Below the pieces are notes generated by a model, which did no database searches, was not told where the DNA came from, and was given only the letters and a program-made list of their open reading frames with translations. A stretch of DNA of 64,000 bases from Anaerovorax odorimutans (GTDB lineage: Bacteria; Bacillota; Clostridia; Peptostreptococcales; Anaerovoracaceae), in contig NZ_JANFXK010000009.1 in the NCBI RefSeq assembly GCF_024459955.1, forward strand, positions 62,001-126,000. The letters run 5' to 3'. The translations under genes and the position numbers were made by a program. Each line of letters starts with the position of its first letter. The first letter of the stretch is position 1. Positions 1 to 8,434 of this stretch are shown in pieces.

Positions 1-1141
1 CGCCGGAAAGTTCTGCCCGCTTATTTCGTATGATTACGGTGTTCAGCTGCGCGTACTGCTTTGTCAGTACCAGCTTTTGGCCGTTTGCCTGATAGGAATC
101 GCTCAGATAGCTTCCCACGATATCTGCCTTCCCGCTTCGCATAAGCTCCATTGCGTCCGCGTACGAGCTGGCATAGACATATTCAAACTTCAGGCCCGTA
201 AGGCCCCGGATCAGTTCGTAGACTTCGGGGACGATTCCCTTTAGCTCTCCATGCTGAATATAGGTAAGAGGATACCCGTCTTTAAGTACGGCTACCCGTA
301 TGGGAGCGGATTTTTTGATATAATCTTTATCTTCCTTTGAAAGATCAATGGAATTGCTGTATGCGTTGGGGAAATATTTATCGTATAGTTCCTCGGCCAT
401 ATTGGGGTTGGCCTCATAGATCTTTTCAATTGCCTGGTTCATCTGCTCACAGCTCTTTGTGTCACTTGCTTTGGTGACGATATAATAGGATTCCGCGGTA
501 AACCTGGCACAGACGTTATAGGTGTCTTTCAGCGTTGCGTCGCTGGTCAGTATCAAATCCGTCTCTTTATTATCCAAACACTTTTCATATGCTTTTACAT
601 CCTCATATTCCTTGATTTTGCAGGTAAGCTGGTTGGCCTTGAGGAACACCTTCAGTCTCTCGATTTTGCCGACAGCTTTTTTATACACGCCGATTGTTTT
701 ACCGTTTAAGGTGGTTACATCAAAACTCTTGATCGACGAATCGTCTTTTCTGCTGCCCAGAAGGCAATAATTGGAGCCAACGGCATACTGGGGATAAGCA
801 AAGTACTGCTCGTATTCTTTTTGATAGAGCATGCCTCCCATCAGATCATATTTGCCTTCGGCCATTCCGGTCAGCAGCTCCTCCACATCGCCTGTCACGA
901 ATTTATACTTCCATCCCGTATATTTGGCAATTTCCATGAGCCAGTCATAAATAAGGCCTCCGTACGTACCGTCCTTATACACTTCCTGAAGGCCTTTTGT
1001 CTCAGGAAAGGCCACAGTCAGCACCTGCTGCTGTTCGCCCTTTGCCGTATCTTCTGCTCCAAAGACGGGCGCTGCCGCCAGAGAGAATAATAATATTATT
1101 GCAATCAGTAAAACACTGCCTGTTCTCATCCGTTTCTTCAT
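1..1141 (-). CDS. Tandem solute-binding-domain protein, 3' end beyond window
   Basis: An open frame runs leftward from an ATG at 1141 to the window edge (380 codons, no stop). The first ~30 residues form a signal peptide or membrane anchor (basic MKKRMR, then a hydrophobic run ending APVFGAE). Two family-3 periplasmic solute-binding (SBP_bac_3) domains follow, about residues 35-230 and 245 onward. The second opens with IRVAVLKDGYPLTYI, a typical start of such a domain. Tandem SBP domains in Clostridia usually belong to EvgS-like sensors with a transmembrane segment and a kinase, GGDEF or EAL output, rather than to ABC importers. The output domain lies outside the window, so its type is unknown. 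ABC-type binding protein is the alternative. Confidence 0.8.
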   Translation of the reverse strand, partial: MKKRMRTGSVLLIAIILLFSLAAAPVFGAEDTAKGEQQQVLTVAFPETKGLQEVYKDGTYGGLIYDWLMEIAKYTGWKYKFVTGDVEELLTGMAEGKYDLMGGMLYQKEYEQYFAYPQYAVGSNYCLLGSRKDDSSIKSFDVTTLNGKTIGVYKKAVGKIERLKVFLKANQLTCKIKEYEDVKAYEKCLDNKETDLILTSDATLKDTYNVCARFTAESYYIVTKASDTKSCEQMNQAIEKIYEANPNMAEELYDKYFPNAYSNSIDLSKEDKDYIKKSAPIRVAVLKDGYPLTYIQHGELKGIVPEVYELIRGLTGLKFEYVYASSYADAMELMRSGKADIVGSYLSDSYQANGQKLVLTKQYAQLNTVIIRNKRAELSG

Positions 1142-1283
1142 ATGATAACTACCTCTATGCTGCTATTTTGTGTTCTTCCTATAACTTTATATTATAAGTT
1201 ATATACGTGTAGATAGCAACCAATACCGCCGTTATACAAATTACTTTTTACGGATTGAAGATGATATCGGTCTCACCGTAACA

Positions 1284-1346
1284 AGGCAAAAAACGCTGTG
1301 CGATCACTTTCTCCATCCGGGGCAGCCTTCAATGGTACAGCGTTTT
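1284..1346 (-). terminator. Terminator of the MFS gene
   Basis: Arms AAAACGCTGT (1290-1299) and ACAGCGTTTT (1337-1346) are perfect complements with a 37-nt loop. Read leftward, the second arm runs into TTTTTTGCC. The loop contains the stop codon and last codons of the upstream MFS gene, so the long loop is unusual. Confidence 0.55.
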
Positions 1347-2563
1347 CTCCAGCCAAAGCCAATGCACAGTCCGGCGGCGATCAGCAGGGCCAGAATTCCA
1401 AAAAGCACATAGATATAGCTCCCGGTAAGGTCATAGATAAAGCCGTAAGCAGGTATGAGAATGATGGATGCCAGCGGCGCGCCCATTGAAACTTTCGCAT
1501 AGATTTTTTCATAGTCTTTGCGCCCATAAAACTGCAGTGTCAGGATTGGAGCCAGCACCATGATTCCCGAGCTGACCAGTCCGTGCAGAAAGGTGGCTGT
1601 CCCAAAAACAAGGAAGCCGGACGGGCTGATGAAAAAGGCCAGAACTGCCAGAATACCGATGCCGATCAGCCCGTAGCAGGTCCTGAGGCTTCCGATTCTG
1701 TCGCTGACCATACCGATGGCGATGGAGCCGATGGCGCTGCCCACAGAAGCGAAAGCCAGCGCCGTACCGGTAGCTTTTACCGAATACCCCAAAACTGACC
1801 CATAGATCGGTATGTGCTGCGTAAATACACCGGCCCCTGTGATGGCAATCATAAACAGAAGCAGCAGATAGAAGGACGCTGAGTGAAGCGCCGTTTTTTC
1901 TGAAACAGCCAGCTCACTGCCAAAGCCGTTTTCTTCTCTTTTCTCCCCCTTTGTTTCTCCATAAGGTTCCAATCCCTTATCTTGGGGCCTTCCCCGCAGC
2001 AGCAAAACGGAAACAGCTAGGAGAATCAAAAAAGACACCGTCCCTGCGGCCAAATATCCATAACGCCACCCGCTTTTTTCAATTAAGCCGGAAGTCAGCG
2101 GCTGCAGCACAGCGCCGAACAGCCCTACAAAGGCCATTTGGATTCCCAGCATGGTTCCTGCGTTTTTCGCAAACCAGCGGTTGATGAGAATCGGCCCCAG
2201 CAGGTTAACGATGAGAGACGCTCCCATGGCGTAGGGGATCGCCAGCAGGTACCACCCGTATACGTTTTTCATCAGACCGAACCCCGCAAAGGAAAGGGCC
2301 TGCAGAGCTGCTCCGGCGGCAGCGACTTTTCTCACCTCATACCGGTTAATCAATTTTCCTGCGGTGGGAAGCCAGAGTACCATCACCACAGAAGTAATGC
2401 TCAGATAAACGGACAGGCTGCCGATTCCTGTGCCGATTTCTTCTGCGGCCGGGGCCAGAAACAGGCTGGAGGTCATGTTGAGACCTCCCCCTGCGAAACC
2501 TCGTATGAGGATTACTCCTGTAAGAACCCACCAGGCGTAATGTAGCCTTTTATTGTTTTTCAT
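1304..2563 (-). CDS. MFS transporter, oxalate/formate-antiporter-like
   Basis: A 12-helix major facilitator protein of about 419 residues with the central charged loop (about residues 195-225) between two six-helix halves. The N-terminal half has LHYAWWVLTGVI and the loop motif GKLINRYEVRKV. The overall pattern fits monocarboxylate/OFA-type carriers. The substrate is not readable from the sequence. The start at 2563 lies inside the 3' end of the AhpF-like gene (14-nt overlap), so the two are probably co-translated; a GTG at 2572 or TTG at 2584 is possible. Proximity to a hydroxysteroid dehydrogenase makes an organic anion or bile acid imaginable, but that is only inference. Confidence 0.8.
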   Translation of the reverse strand: MKNNKRLHYAWWVLTGVILIRGFAGGGLNMTSSLFLAPAAEEIGTGIGSLSVYLSITSVVMVLWLPTAGKLINRYEVRKVAAAGAALQALSFAGFGLMKNVYGWYLLAIPYAMGASLIVNLLGPILINRWFAKNAGTMLGIQMAFVGLFGAVLQPLTSGLIEKSGWRYGYLAAGTVSFLILLAVSVLLLRGRPQDKGLEPYGETKGEKREENGFGSELAVSEKTALHSASFYLLLLFMIAITGAGVFTQHIPIYGSVLGYSVKATGTALAFASVGSAIGSIAIGMVSDRIGSLRTCYGLIGIGILAVLAFFISPSGFLVFGTATFLHGLVSSGIMVLAPILTLQFYGRKDYEKIYAKVSMGAPLASIILIPAYGFIYDLTGSYIYVLFGILALLIAAGLCIGFGWRKRCTIEGCPGWRK

Positions 2564-4253
2564 CTTCTCCACTCGCCTTTTCAATTAAATCCATGATCTG
2601 CTCTTTCGTCTTTGATCCAAACACCGGTTTCTGTCCATTGACGGTCATCGCCGGTACGCTCATGAGATTGAGTTCTTTTTTCAATTCCGGAAAGAGACCG
2701 ATATCAATCATTTCCGCTTCGATTTTTCTGCTGGTGGCAGCCAGATGCTGGGCAGCAGCCACCACCTCCGGACAAAAATGACAGGAAAGGGAAACGTATA
2801 TCCGAATACGAGTGTCCGCCTGGATATTTCGCGCCCGCTCAGCCAGTTCCGCGCTCATTTCCTGGCCCGGTCCCGCCAGATTATAGATGGCCAGAATAAA
2901 GGAATTGAATTCATGGCCTCCCGGGATTCCGCAAAACTTGATTCCCGAATAGGCGCCGCTGCTGTCGAGAAAAGCCGCTGTCGGCAGCCGGTCAAAGCGA
3001 ATTTTCTTTTCCATCTCCGAATCTTCGCCAGGCCGCAGAACCTGCAGATGCAGATGAGGGCTAAGACTGCAGATTGGGTCGAGGAAATTCGCCAGCTCCG
3101 CGGACTTTTCATTTTTTTCATCTTTGATGGTAACGATCGTTATATCTTTATTCAGCTTTTCAAAGACAGCCATGACCTGGGCGCGGACCTCCGGCTCCAG
3201 ACCGTCCCTCTGCCCGGTATGATCGGTATGGGCCCCGGTCTCTGCGGATTTCTTTTCTTCTATCGGTGGTTCTTCCTGAGGATAGGTTTCTTCTATGCCC
3301 TTTTCCTCTTTTATATGCAAAACGTATTTTTCCGCCTGGGTAGCAGCCACAGCTCCGTCCGCTGTAGCTGTAACCAGCTGCCGCAGCAGCTTCGGACGCA
3401 CGTCTCCCGCGGCGAAAACTCCGGCTTCGCTGGTCTGCATCGTTTCATCGGTGAGGATATAGCCCTCCGGATCCAGCTCTATCTGGTCTCTAAAGAGTTC
3501 CGCATCCGGCTGATAGCCGATAAAGACGAAGACGCCAAAGGTTCCGTCTTCCTCAGAAACCTTATATTCGCTCTGCTCCCCTGTCTGGTTATTCTTGAAA
3601 ACAGCCCCTTCCAGCAGTTCATTTCCGTAAACGCGCATCAGCTCCGTATGGAAACGAACTTCGATTTTGGGATGGGCCAGGACTTTATCTGCGATGGATT
3701 TTGCGCACCGAAACTTATCCTTGCGCACGAGAACCGTAACTTTTCTGCCGAAACGTGTCAGATACAGGGCTTCCTCAGCGGCACTGTAACCCCCGCCGAT
3801 CACAAAGATATCCTTGCCTTCAAAAAACATACCGTCACAGGTCGCGCAGTATCCCACGCCTCTGCCCCGGAATTCCTCTTCTCCTTCAAATCCCAGTTTC
3901 CTCGGATTGGCTCCGGTGGCCAGGATTACGGCCCAGCTCCGAAAGGTCCCCGACTCGGTCTTCACTTCTTTCACTTCACTGCCCAGATCAGCCTTTATCA
4001 CCTGGCTTGTCATAAATTCCGCGCCGAAGGATTTCGCCTGATCCAGCATGGACTCCATCAGCTTGGGCCCGGTGACTGTCTTGAATCCCGGGTAATTGGC
4101 GATTTCATCCGTGGTTGCCGCCTGTCCGCCCGCCTGATGATTTTCAATAATCAGTGTTCTCAGCTTGGCCCGGCCCGCATAGATACCCGCCGTCAATCCC
4201 GCGCAGCCGCCGCCGAGAATAATCAGATCATAAATTTTCTGTGATTGATTCAT
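2550..4253 (-). CDS. AhpF-like NADPH:peroxiredoxin reductase with permuted domain order
   Basis: 567 residues. The N-terminal ~310 residues are a thioredoxin-reductase fold: FAD site GGGCAGLTAG (~14-23), redox pair CATC (136-139), NAD(P)H site VIGGGYSAAEEA (~150). A charged linker (~320-350) leads to a C-terminal ~210 residues with two thioredoxin-like folds, the second carrying CHFC (~491). This is the content of AhpF, but in E. coli AhpF the double thioredoxin domain is N-terminal. Its position one gene downstream of ahpC, in the same direction, supports a role as electron donor to that peroxiredoxin in peroxide detoxification. The start ATG is well placed; the 3' end overlaps the MFS start. 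Confidence 0.88.
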   Translation of the reverse strand: MNQSQKIYDLIILGGGCAGLTAGIYAGRAKLRTLIIENHQAGGQAATTDEIANYPGFKTVTGPKLMESMLDQAKSFGAEFMTSQVIKADLGSEVKEVKTESGTFRSWAVILATGANPRKLGFEGEEEFRGRGVGYCATCDGMFFEGKDIFVIGGGYSAAEEALYLTRFGRKVTVLVRKDKFRCAKSIADKVLAHPKIEVRFHTELMRVYGNELLEGAVFKNNQTGEQSEYKVSEEDGTFGVFVFIGYQPDAELFRDQIELDPEGYILTDETMQTSEAGVFAAGDVRPKLLRQLVTATADGAVAATQAEKYVLHIKEEKGIEETYPQEEPPIEEKKSAETGAHTDHTGQRDGLEPEVRAQVMAVFEKLNKDITIVTIKDEKNEKSAELANFLDPICSLSPHLHLQVLRPGEDSEMEKKIRFDRLPTAAFLDSSGAYSGIKFCGIPGGHEFNSFILAIYNLAGPGQEMSAELAERARNIQADTRIRIYVSLSCHFCPEVVAAAQHLAATSRKIEAEMIDIGLFPELKKELNLMSVPAMTVNGQKPVFGSKTKEQIMDLIEKASGEDEKQ

Positions 4254-4317
4254 AGTTTTCTATCCTTTCCGCATAAAGAAGAATTTCACATCAGCTTTTA
4301 AAATTTGAAATTCTCCT

Positions 4318-4365
4318 ATTAAAACAAATGCTGCAAAACAGCTGGAAACCAGTCATTTTGCAGCA
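4318..4365 (-). terminator. Terminator or partial terminator after ahpC
   Basis: TGCTGCAAAA (4329-4338) pairs with TTTTGCAGCA (4356-4365). Read leftward the stem is followed by TTTGTTTTAA. It lies between ahpC and the reductase gene and could set a higher ahpC transcript level. Confidence 0.6.
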
Positions 4366-4383
4366 GTCTTTCCTTCTGAGCCT

Positions 4384-4947
4384 TTAGAGCTTTCCTACCA
4401 GATCCAGGCTTGGAGACAGAGTTTCCTCGCCGGGCTTCCACTTGGCAGGGCAGACCTGGTCACCGTGTTCAGCCACAAACTGAGCGGCCTGCACCTTGCG
4501 CAGCAGCTCCTGGGCGTCTCTGCCAATGCTGTTGTCGTTTACCTCGTAGGCCTTGATTTCTCCCTGCGGGTTGACGATGAAGGTTCCGCGGAGAGCAAGT
4601 CCTTCTTCTTCGATCAGCACATCGAACATGCGGGCCAGTACCGCTGTCGGGTCAGCCAGCATCGGATACTGAATCTTTTTGATGGTATCGGAAGTATCCG
4701 CCCATGCTTTGTGGACAAAATGGGTGTCGGTGGAAACCGAATAAACTTCGCAGCCAATGGCCTTGAACTCCTGGTAATGATCGGCCAGATCTCCCAGCTC
4801 CGTCGGACATACAAACGTAAAGTCCGCCGGATAAAATACAAATACGGACCAGTGCCCGTCAAGACACTGTCTTGTGACTTCGGTGAATTCACCGTTGTGA
4901 TATGCGTTTACTTTAAAATCTTCCAGCTGTTTATTAATCAGTGACAT
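4384..4947 (-). CDS. ahpC: Alkyl hydroperoxide reductase subunit C (2-Cys peroxiredoxin)
   Basis: 187 residues, the normal AhpC length. The peroxidatic cysteine is in FTFVCPTE (~residue 47) and the resolving cysteine in VCPAKWKPG (~166). The protein reduces hydrogen peroxide and organic peroxides in the cytosol and is recharged by an AhpF-type reductase, here the next gene. A good ribosome site (AAGGAGG) precedes the ATG. The 130 bp between this gene and the divergent dehydrogenase must hold both promoters; I see no clear PerR box. Confidence 0.96.
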   Translation of the reverse strand: MSLINKQLEDFKVNAYHNGEFTEVTRQCLDGHWSVFVFYPADFTFVCPTELGDLADHYQEFKAIGCEVYSVSTDTHFVHKAWADTSDTIKKIQYPMLADPTAVLARMFDVLIEEEGLALRGTFIVNPQGEIKAYEVNDNSIGRDAQELLRKVQAAQFVAEHGDQVCPAKWKPGEETLSPSLDLVGKL

Positions 4948-5077
4948 TCAAAAAACCTCCTTGATATTTTCTGTGATTAGTATTCGTCCTGAGGCGGAAT
5001 TTATTCCTCTGCGGGCATAAATCGCCTGCGTTCGTATCATACTAAGCAACATCAACAATCAGGATGGTGAAAATAAA

Positions 5078-5857
5078 ATGAAATATTTTGAAGATAAAAT
5101 CGCATTGGTAACCTCTTCCACGAAAGGAATCGGTCTGTCCTGCGCGCTGAAGCTGGCAAGAGGCGGCGCCCATGTCTATATGGGTGTCAGAAGACCTGAC
5201 GCTGCCCGTGAAATCTGCGGTCAGCATCCCGAATACCGCATGACTCCGGTATTTTTCGATGCTATGAAAAAGGAGAGCTATGAATCCATGATTCGGGAGA
5301 TTATAGAAAAGTCGGCCCGCATCGATATCCTAATCAATAATTTCGGAATCGGCCGGCCGACTGAGGATCTGGATCTGGTAAAAGGCAGCGAAAGGGCTTT
5401 TTTTGAAATTCTGGAACTGAATCTGGGCAGCGTTTATCGTGTTTCAAAGCTTGCGGTTCCCCACATGATTAAGGGCGGCGGCGGAAGCATCGTCAATATT
5501 TCTTCCATCGGCGGTCTGATTCCCGATGTTACCCGTATCGGCTACGGTGTATCCAAGGCTGCTATCAACAATCTCACGCAGCAAATCGCAATCCAATACG
5601 CCCACAATAACATTCGCTGCAACGCCGTCCTTCCGGGACTGACAGCAACGGAAGCAGCGATGAAAAACATGCCTGAGGATTTTTTGAAATCCTTTTTGTC
5701 TCATGTACCGTTGGGCCGTATGGCAAATCCGGAGGATATCGCAGATGCGGCAGCCTTTTTATCCAGCGACGCGGCTTCCTATATTACCGGCCATATCCTC
5801 GACGTGGCCGGAGGTTACGGCCTGGGAACGCCTCAGTATGCTGACAGCAGTCATTAA
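5078..5857 (+). CDS. SDR dehydrogenase, 7-alpha-hydroxysteroid dehydrogenase-like
   Basis: 259-residue classical short-chain dehydrogenase. Cofactor site TSSTKGIG near the N-terminus, NNFG, catalytic Ser in NISSIGG, and YGVSK (Tyr-x3-Lys). From memory, the stretches SIVNIS.IG, IRCNAVLPGL, HVPL and a C-terminal AGG.xLGTPQY closely follow clostridial 7-alpha-HSDH (Clostridium absonum/sardiniense). Such enzymes oxidise the 7-alpha hydroxyl of bile acids with NAD(P). The TSSTKGIG and VRR region after beta-2 may favour NADP. It is a single gene, convergent with the HTH-desulfoferrodoxin gene and divergent from ahpC. Steroid specificity is inferred from similarity; another SDR substrate is possible. 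Confidence 0.75.
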   Translation: MKYFEDKIALVTSSTKGIGLSCALKLARGGAHVYMGVRRPDAAREICGQHPEYRMTPVFFDAMKKESYESMIREIIEKSARIDILINNFGIGRPTEDLDLVKGSERAFFEILELNLGSVYRVSKLAVPHMIKGGGGSIVNISSIGGLIPDVTRIGYGVSKAAINNLTQQIAIQYAHNNIRCNAVLPGLTATEAAMKNMPEDFLKSFLSHVPLGRMANPEDIADAAAFLSSDAASYITGHILDVAGGYGLGTPQYADSSH

Positions 5858-5864
5858 CGATTGC

Positions 5865-5899
5865 AGCGGTTGAGCTCCGGATTCTGAATCTCAAACGCT
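5865..5899. terminator. Hairpin between convergent genes
   Basis: AGCGGTTGAG (5865-5874) and CTCAAACGCT (5890-5899) pair at nine of ten positions. The hairpin overlaps the stop codon of the leftward gene and lies in the 40-bp gap between convergent genes. There is no clear T-run, so it is a weak bidirectional terminator at best. Confidence 0.4.
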
Positions 5900-6479
5900 A
5901 GATCCTTACTTTAAACAGACCGTGTCTGTTGCAGTACGCGTACAGCACACCCCGTCCGCTGATGCGAAAGCGCCCTTCGGCTCCCTGCTCCGGATACAGC
6001 TTAATCATCTGACCGTATCCGGCGTTTACGCAGGCCAGAAAGGAAATATAATGATCCTTGGTCATGGGATGCTCCAAAGAAACATAATATTCTCCGTCCA
6101 TCTTTTCAAAGCGGATCAAATGGGCGTCATTGCTTTCCTCCGCTTCCAGCGGAGGCAGTGTGATGCCGCAGCAGCTGTAGGCGCCCTCTCCCAGAGCCTG
6201 TATCACATTTCCGCACAGGGGACAGACGTAAAAGCGTCCACGCAGCAGATTTGCTATTTTATTGCTGTTGGTGACCGGCTCTCCTGAAAAAAGCTCCGCC
6301 ACCGATACCTGCAGTTCCCTTGCCAGGGGTTCCACCATACTGATGTCCGGAAGCCCCTTTCCCGTTTCCCACTTGGAAACCGTCTTGTCGCTGACAGCCA
6401 GTTTTTCCGCCAACTGCTTCTGCGTATAGTTTTTTCTTTCTCTGAGCATGCGAATGGTATCTCCTGTAATATAACTCAT
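5898..6479 (-). CDS. HTH regulator fused to a desulfoferrodoxin-like domain
   Basis: 193 residues. Residues 7-62 are a Cro/C1-type HTH (Xre family; YTQKQLAEKLAVSDKTVSKWE). Residues 83-110 match the desulforedoxin [Fe(SCys)4] domain: C86-x2-C89 and the pair C103-C104 (YVCPLCGNVI ... SCCGITL). Residues 115-193 match the superoxide-reductase domain, keeping all five iron ligands in order: H120, H137 and H143 (EHPMTKDHY), C183 and H186 (YCNRHGL). The Glu-Lys before the first ligand in active superoxide reductases is Asp-Ala here. This suggests a redox- or iron-sensing transcription factor rather than an enzyme; that reading is inference. Ribosome site AAAGGAG is well placed. It follows the GHKL kinase gene by 84 bp. 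Confidence 0.85.
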   Translation of the reverse strand: MSYITGDTIRMLRERKNYTQKQLAEKLAVSDKTVSKWETGKGLPDISMVEPLARELQVSVAELFSGEPVTNSNKIANLLRGRFYVCPLCGNVIQALGEGAYSCCGITLPPLEAEESNDAHLIRFEKMDGEYYVSLEHPMTKDHYISFLACVNAGYGQMIKLYPEQGAEGRFRISGRGVLYAYCNRHGLFKVRI

Positions 6480-6563
6480 CTCGATCTACTCCTTTTCTCT
6501 GTGATAAAACCAGCATACCCTGCCGGGCGCATATCCACAACCTACGCTGCGCAGACCTTGCTT

Positions 6564-7874
6564 TTAAAGGAACAGATACACCCGAAACAACCCATTGCTC
6601 CAGTCGATCTTCAGTATGCCCTGATACTTTTCCACCACTCTTTTAACCGAGGACAGGCCTATGGCTTTGCCTTCATGTTTGGTCGATTTATATTCGTCTC
6701 CCTGTATCAGCACTTCATTGATATATGTATTTTCAATTATCACAGCCAGTTGTCTGCCCTTCATCCCGGCCCGTACCTTAATACGCTTTGGCGTATCTTT
6801 CTGCTCTTCACAGGCTTCCAGCGCGTTGCGCATAAGATTTCCCAGAATGATGCACAGATCAAGATCGGAAACAGGAATCGACTGGGGAATATCTGCCCTG
6901 ATCTTCACCTCCGTTCCGCAGTTCTTTGCCATGGCGGCGTAATATTGCAGAATCACATCGGCTATATGGTTCTGGCATACGGACAGAGGTTCATCCAGGG
7001 ACGGGTCGGGGATCAGATCCGCAAGGTATCGCTTCATCCCTGTAAGGTCATTATCCTCCGCAAAGGCGCCGATAGAAATCAGATGGTGGCGGAGATCGTG
7101 CCTGATACGGGCAGTGGTCTCAATCTGCTCCAGCATCCTTTTGTACTGAGCCTCCTGCATGCGCAGCTGTGAAGCAATCAGCTTATTTTCCTCTTCGGTC
7201 GTTATCCCCTTGTAGGCCTGGATCAGCATCTGCAAAGCAACCGCAAAAAACGCATAGGTAGTGAAGGACCAGAGGATGCTGAAAACAATATCGCCTGTAC
7301 CTGCATGATTCGAATGTATCCAGTAGTCATTAATAATCTTTACAAAAAAAATCAGATAAGTCAGAGCCGGAATGATCCAAATGAATTTCCAGAAAGGCAA
7401 TGAAATATCAAACTCAATGACCTGTTTGTAGAGTTTGAACATAAGGACCCAAAGCAGCGGCACGTATGCAGCCAGAACAGCAATGGTGATCAGAGTCCAG
7501 ATCACCGGGTCGGTAATGGACAAAACATTGTTGATGATCTTGACGATAGCCATAATATTCACATACAGATTCAGCACGACCAAAACAATAAAGAGAATTT
7601 CAAAGTAACTGCCTTTGACTGTCAGGCAAAAAATTAATATCGCGGAAACGAGCCACAACACAATTCCCAGACTGCTATACTTGGAAAAAAATACGTTATG
7701 GATAAAAAAGAGTACCGTGATCGCCGTTGTGATTAAAACCAGCAAAGCTACAAGCACTGCGGTGTTCAGACTGTCATATCGAAATCGGCTCTTTAAGGGA
7801 ATAAAAACAAAGAACGCAAAAACAGCGCAGCAAACCACAACACGAAGAGCCGTACTTATAATTAATACATTCAT
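6564..7874 (-). CDS. GHKL sensor histidine kinase (AgrC/CitA-like), orphan
   Basis: 436 residues. Six or seven hydrophobic helices fill residues 1-215, with no large extracellular domain. The cytoplasmic part has the H-box RIRHDLRHHL (~262), N-box GNLMRNALEAC (~346) and G-box GLSSVKRVVEKY (~408), typical of the GHKL/SPOB-type quorum and peptide sensors (HATPase_c_5). Such kinases normally sit beside a LytTR response regulator. None is adjacent here; the next gene is the HTH-desulfoferrodoxin regulator, which has no receiver domain. The partner is unknown. Confidence 0.85.
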   Translation of the reverse strand: MNVLIISTALRVVVCCAVFAFFVFIPLKSRFRYDSLNTAVLVALLVLITTAITVLFFIHNVFFSKYSSLGIVLWLVSAILIFCLTVKGSYFEILFIVLVVLNLYVNIMAIVKIINNVLSITDPVIWTLITIAVLAAYVPLLWVLMFKLYKQVIEFDISLPFWKFIWIIPALTYLIFFVKIINDYWIHSNHAGTGDIVFSILWSFTTYAFFAVALQMLIQAYKGITTEEENKLIASQLRMQEAQYKRMLEQIETTARIRHDLRHHLISIGAFAEDNDLTGMKRYLADLIPDPSLDEPLSVCQNHIADVILQYYAAMAKNCGTEVKIRADIPQSIPVSDLDLCIILGNLMRNALEACEEQKDTPKRIKVRAGMKGRQLAVIIENTYINEVLIQGDEYKSTKHEGKAIGLSSVKRVVEKYQGILKIDWSNGLFRVYLFL

Positions 7875-7933
7875 ACCTGGTCTCGTTCCTTTCTTGTTAC
7901 CGGGAACAATTCATATAAAAATCCAAGACTTGC

Positions 7934-7963
7934 AAAAGGAGCCGTATTAAAACGACTCCTTTT
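7934..7963 (-). terminator. Terminator after the YbjQ-type gene
   Basis: AAAAGGAG (7934-7941) pairs with CTCCTTTT (7956-7963), with further CGT/ACG pairing inside. It lies downstream of the small leftward gene at 7995-8315. Confidence 0.65.
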
Positions 7964-7994
7964 TACGGCAATTTTTATTTTACCGGCAGCATAC

Positions 7995-8315
7995 CTATTC
8001 AACAGTCACGGCCGTACCGGAAGCGGTCACCATCAACATTCCGTTATCCGCGCCCAGCACTTCATAATCGATATCCACACCGATTACCGCATTGGCGCCC
8101 AGCTTAGCCGCACGGCTTTTCATCTCTTCCAAAGCCTCATTGCGCGCATTACAGAGTTCTTCCTCATAACCCTGACTTCTGCCGCCAAACATATTTCTCA
8201 GTCCGGCGCCGATATCTTTGAAAAAGTTGATTCCCGTGATTACTTCTCCGAATACAATATCCTTGTACTCCACAACTCTCCTGCCTTCAACCTGATTCGT
8301 CGTTGTTACAACCAT
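7995..8315 (-). CDS. YbjQ/UPF0145 family protein
   Basis: 106 residues, the full family length. It shows family features: an N-terminal [11 protein letters not shown], the middle [20 protein letters not shown], and [15 protein letters not shown] near the C-terminus. Members form pentameric beta barrels and are sometimes labelled heavy-metal-binding; their function is not established. It is a single gene with its own terminator. Confidence 0.9.
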   Translation of the reverse strand: MVVTTTNQVEGRRVVEYKDIVFGEVITGINFFKDIGAGLRNMFGGRSQGYEEELCNARNEALEEMKSRAAKLGANAVIGVDIDYEVLGADNGMLMVTASGTAVTVE

Positions 8316-8434
8316 GTTTAACCTCCAATCCGATAAAGCGTTCTCTGTATTTGTCCTGCCCTATCTACACACAATCTAAAAAACCATGTATATTATATTT
8401 CATCCGCCTGTAACGCGTCAATGGAAAACATCTG

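Noticed and set aside
2745-4244. 499-codon open frame on the + strand
   Set aside because: It lies wholly antisense to the AhpF-like reductase, whose motifs are unmistakable, and its translation has no recognisable domain or ribosome site.
4948-5077. PerR operator between ahpC and the dehydrogenase gene
   Set aside because: No TTATAAT-type dyad with a central base is present in the 130 bp.
1304-5857. Part of a bile-acid 7-dehydroxylation (bai) operon
   Set aside because: Only a hydroxysteroid-dehydrogenase-like gene and a generic MFS gene are present; no BaiB, BaiE, BaiCD or BaiH homologue.
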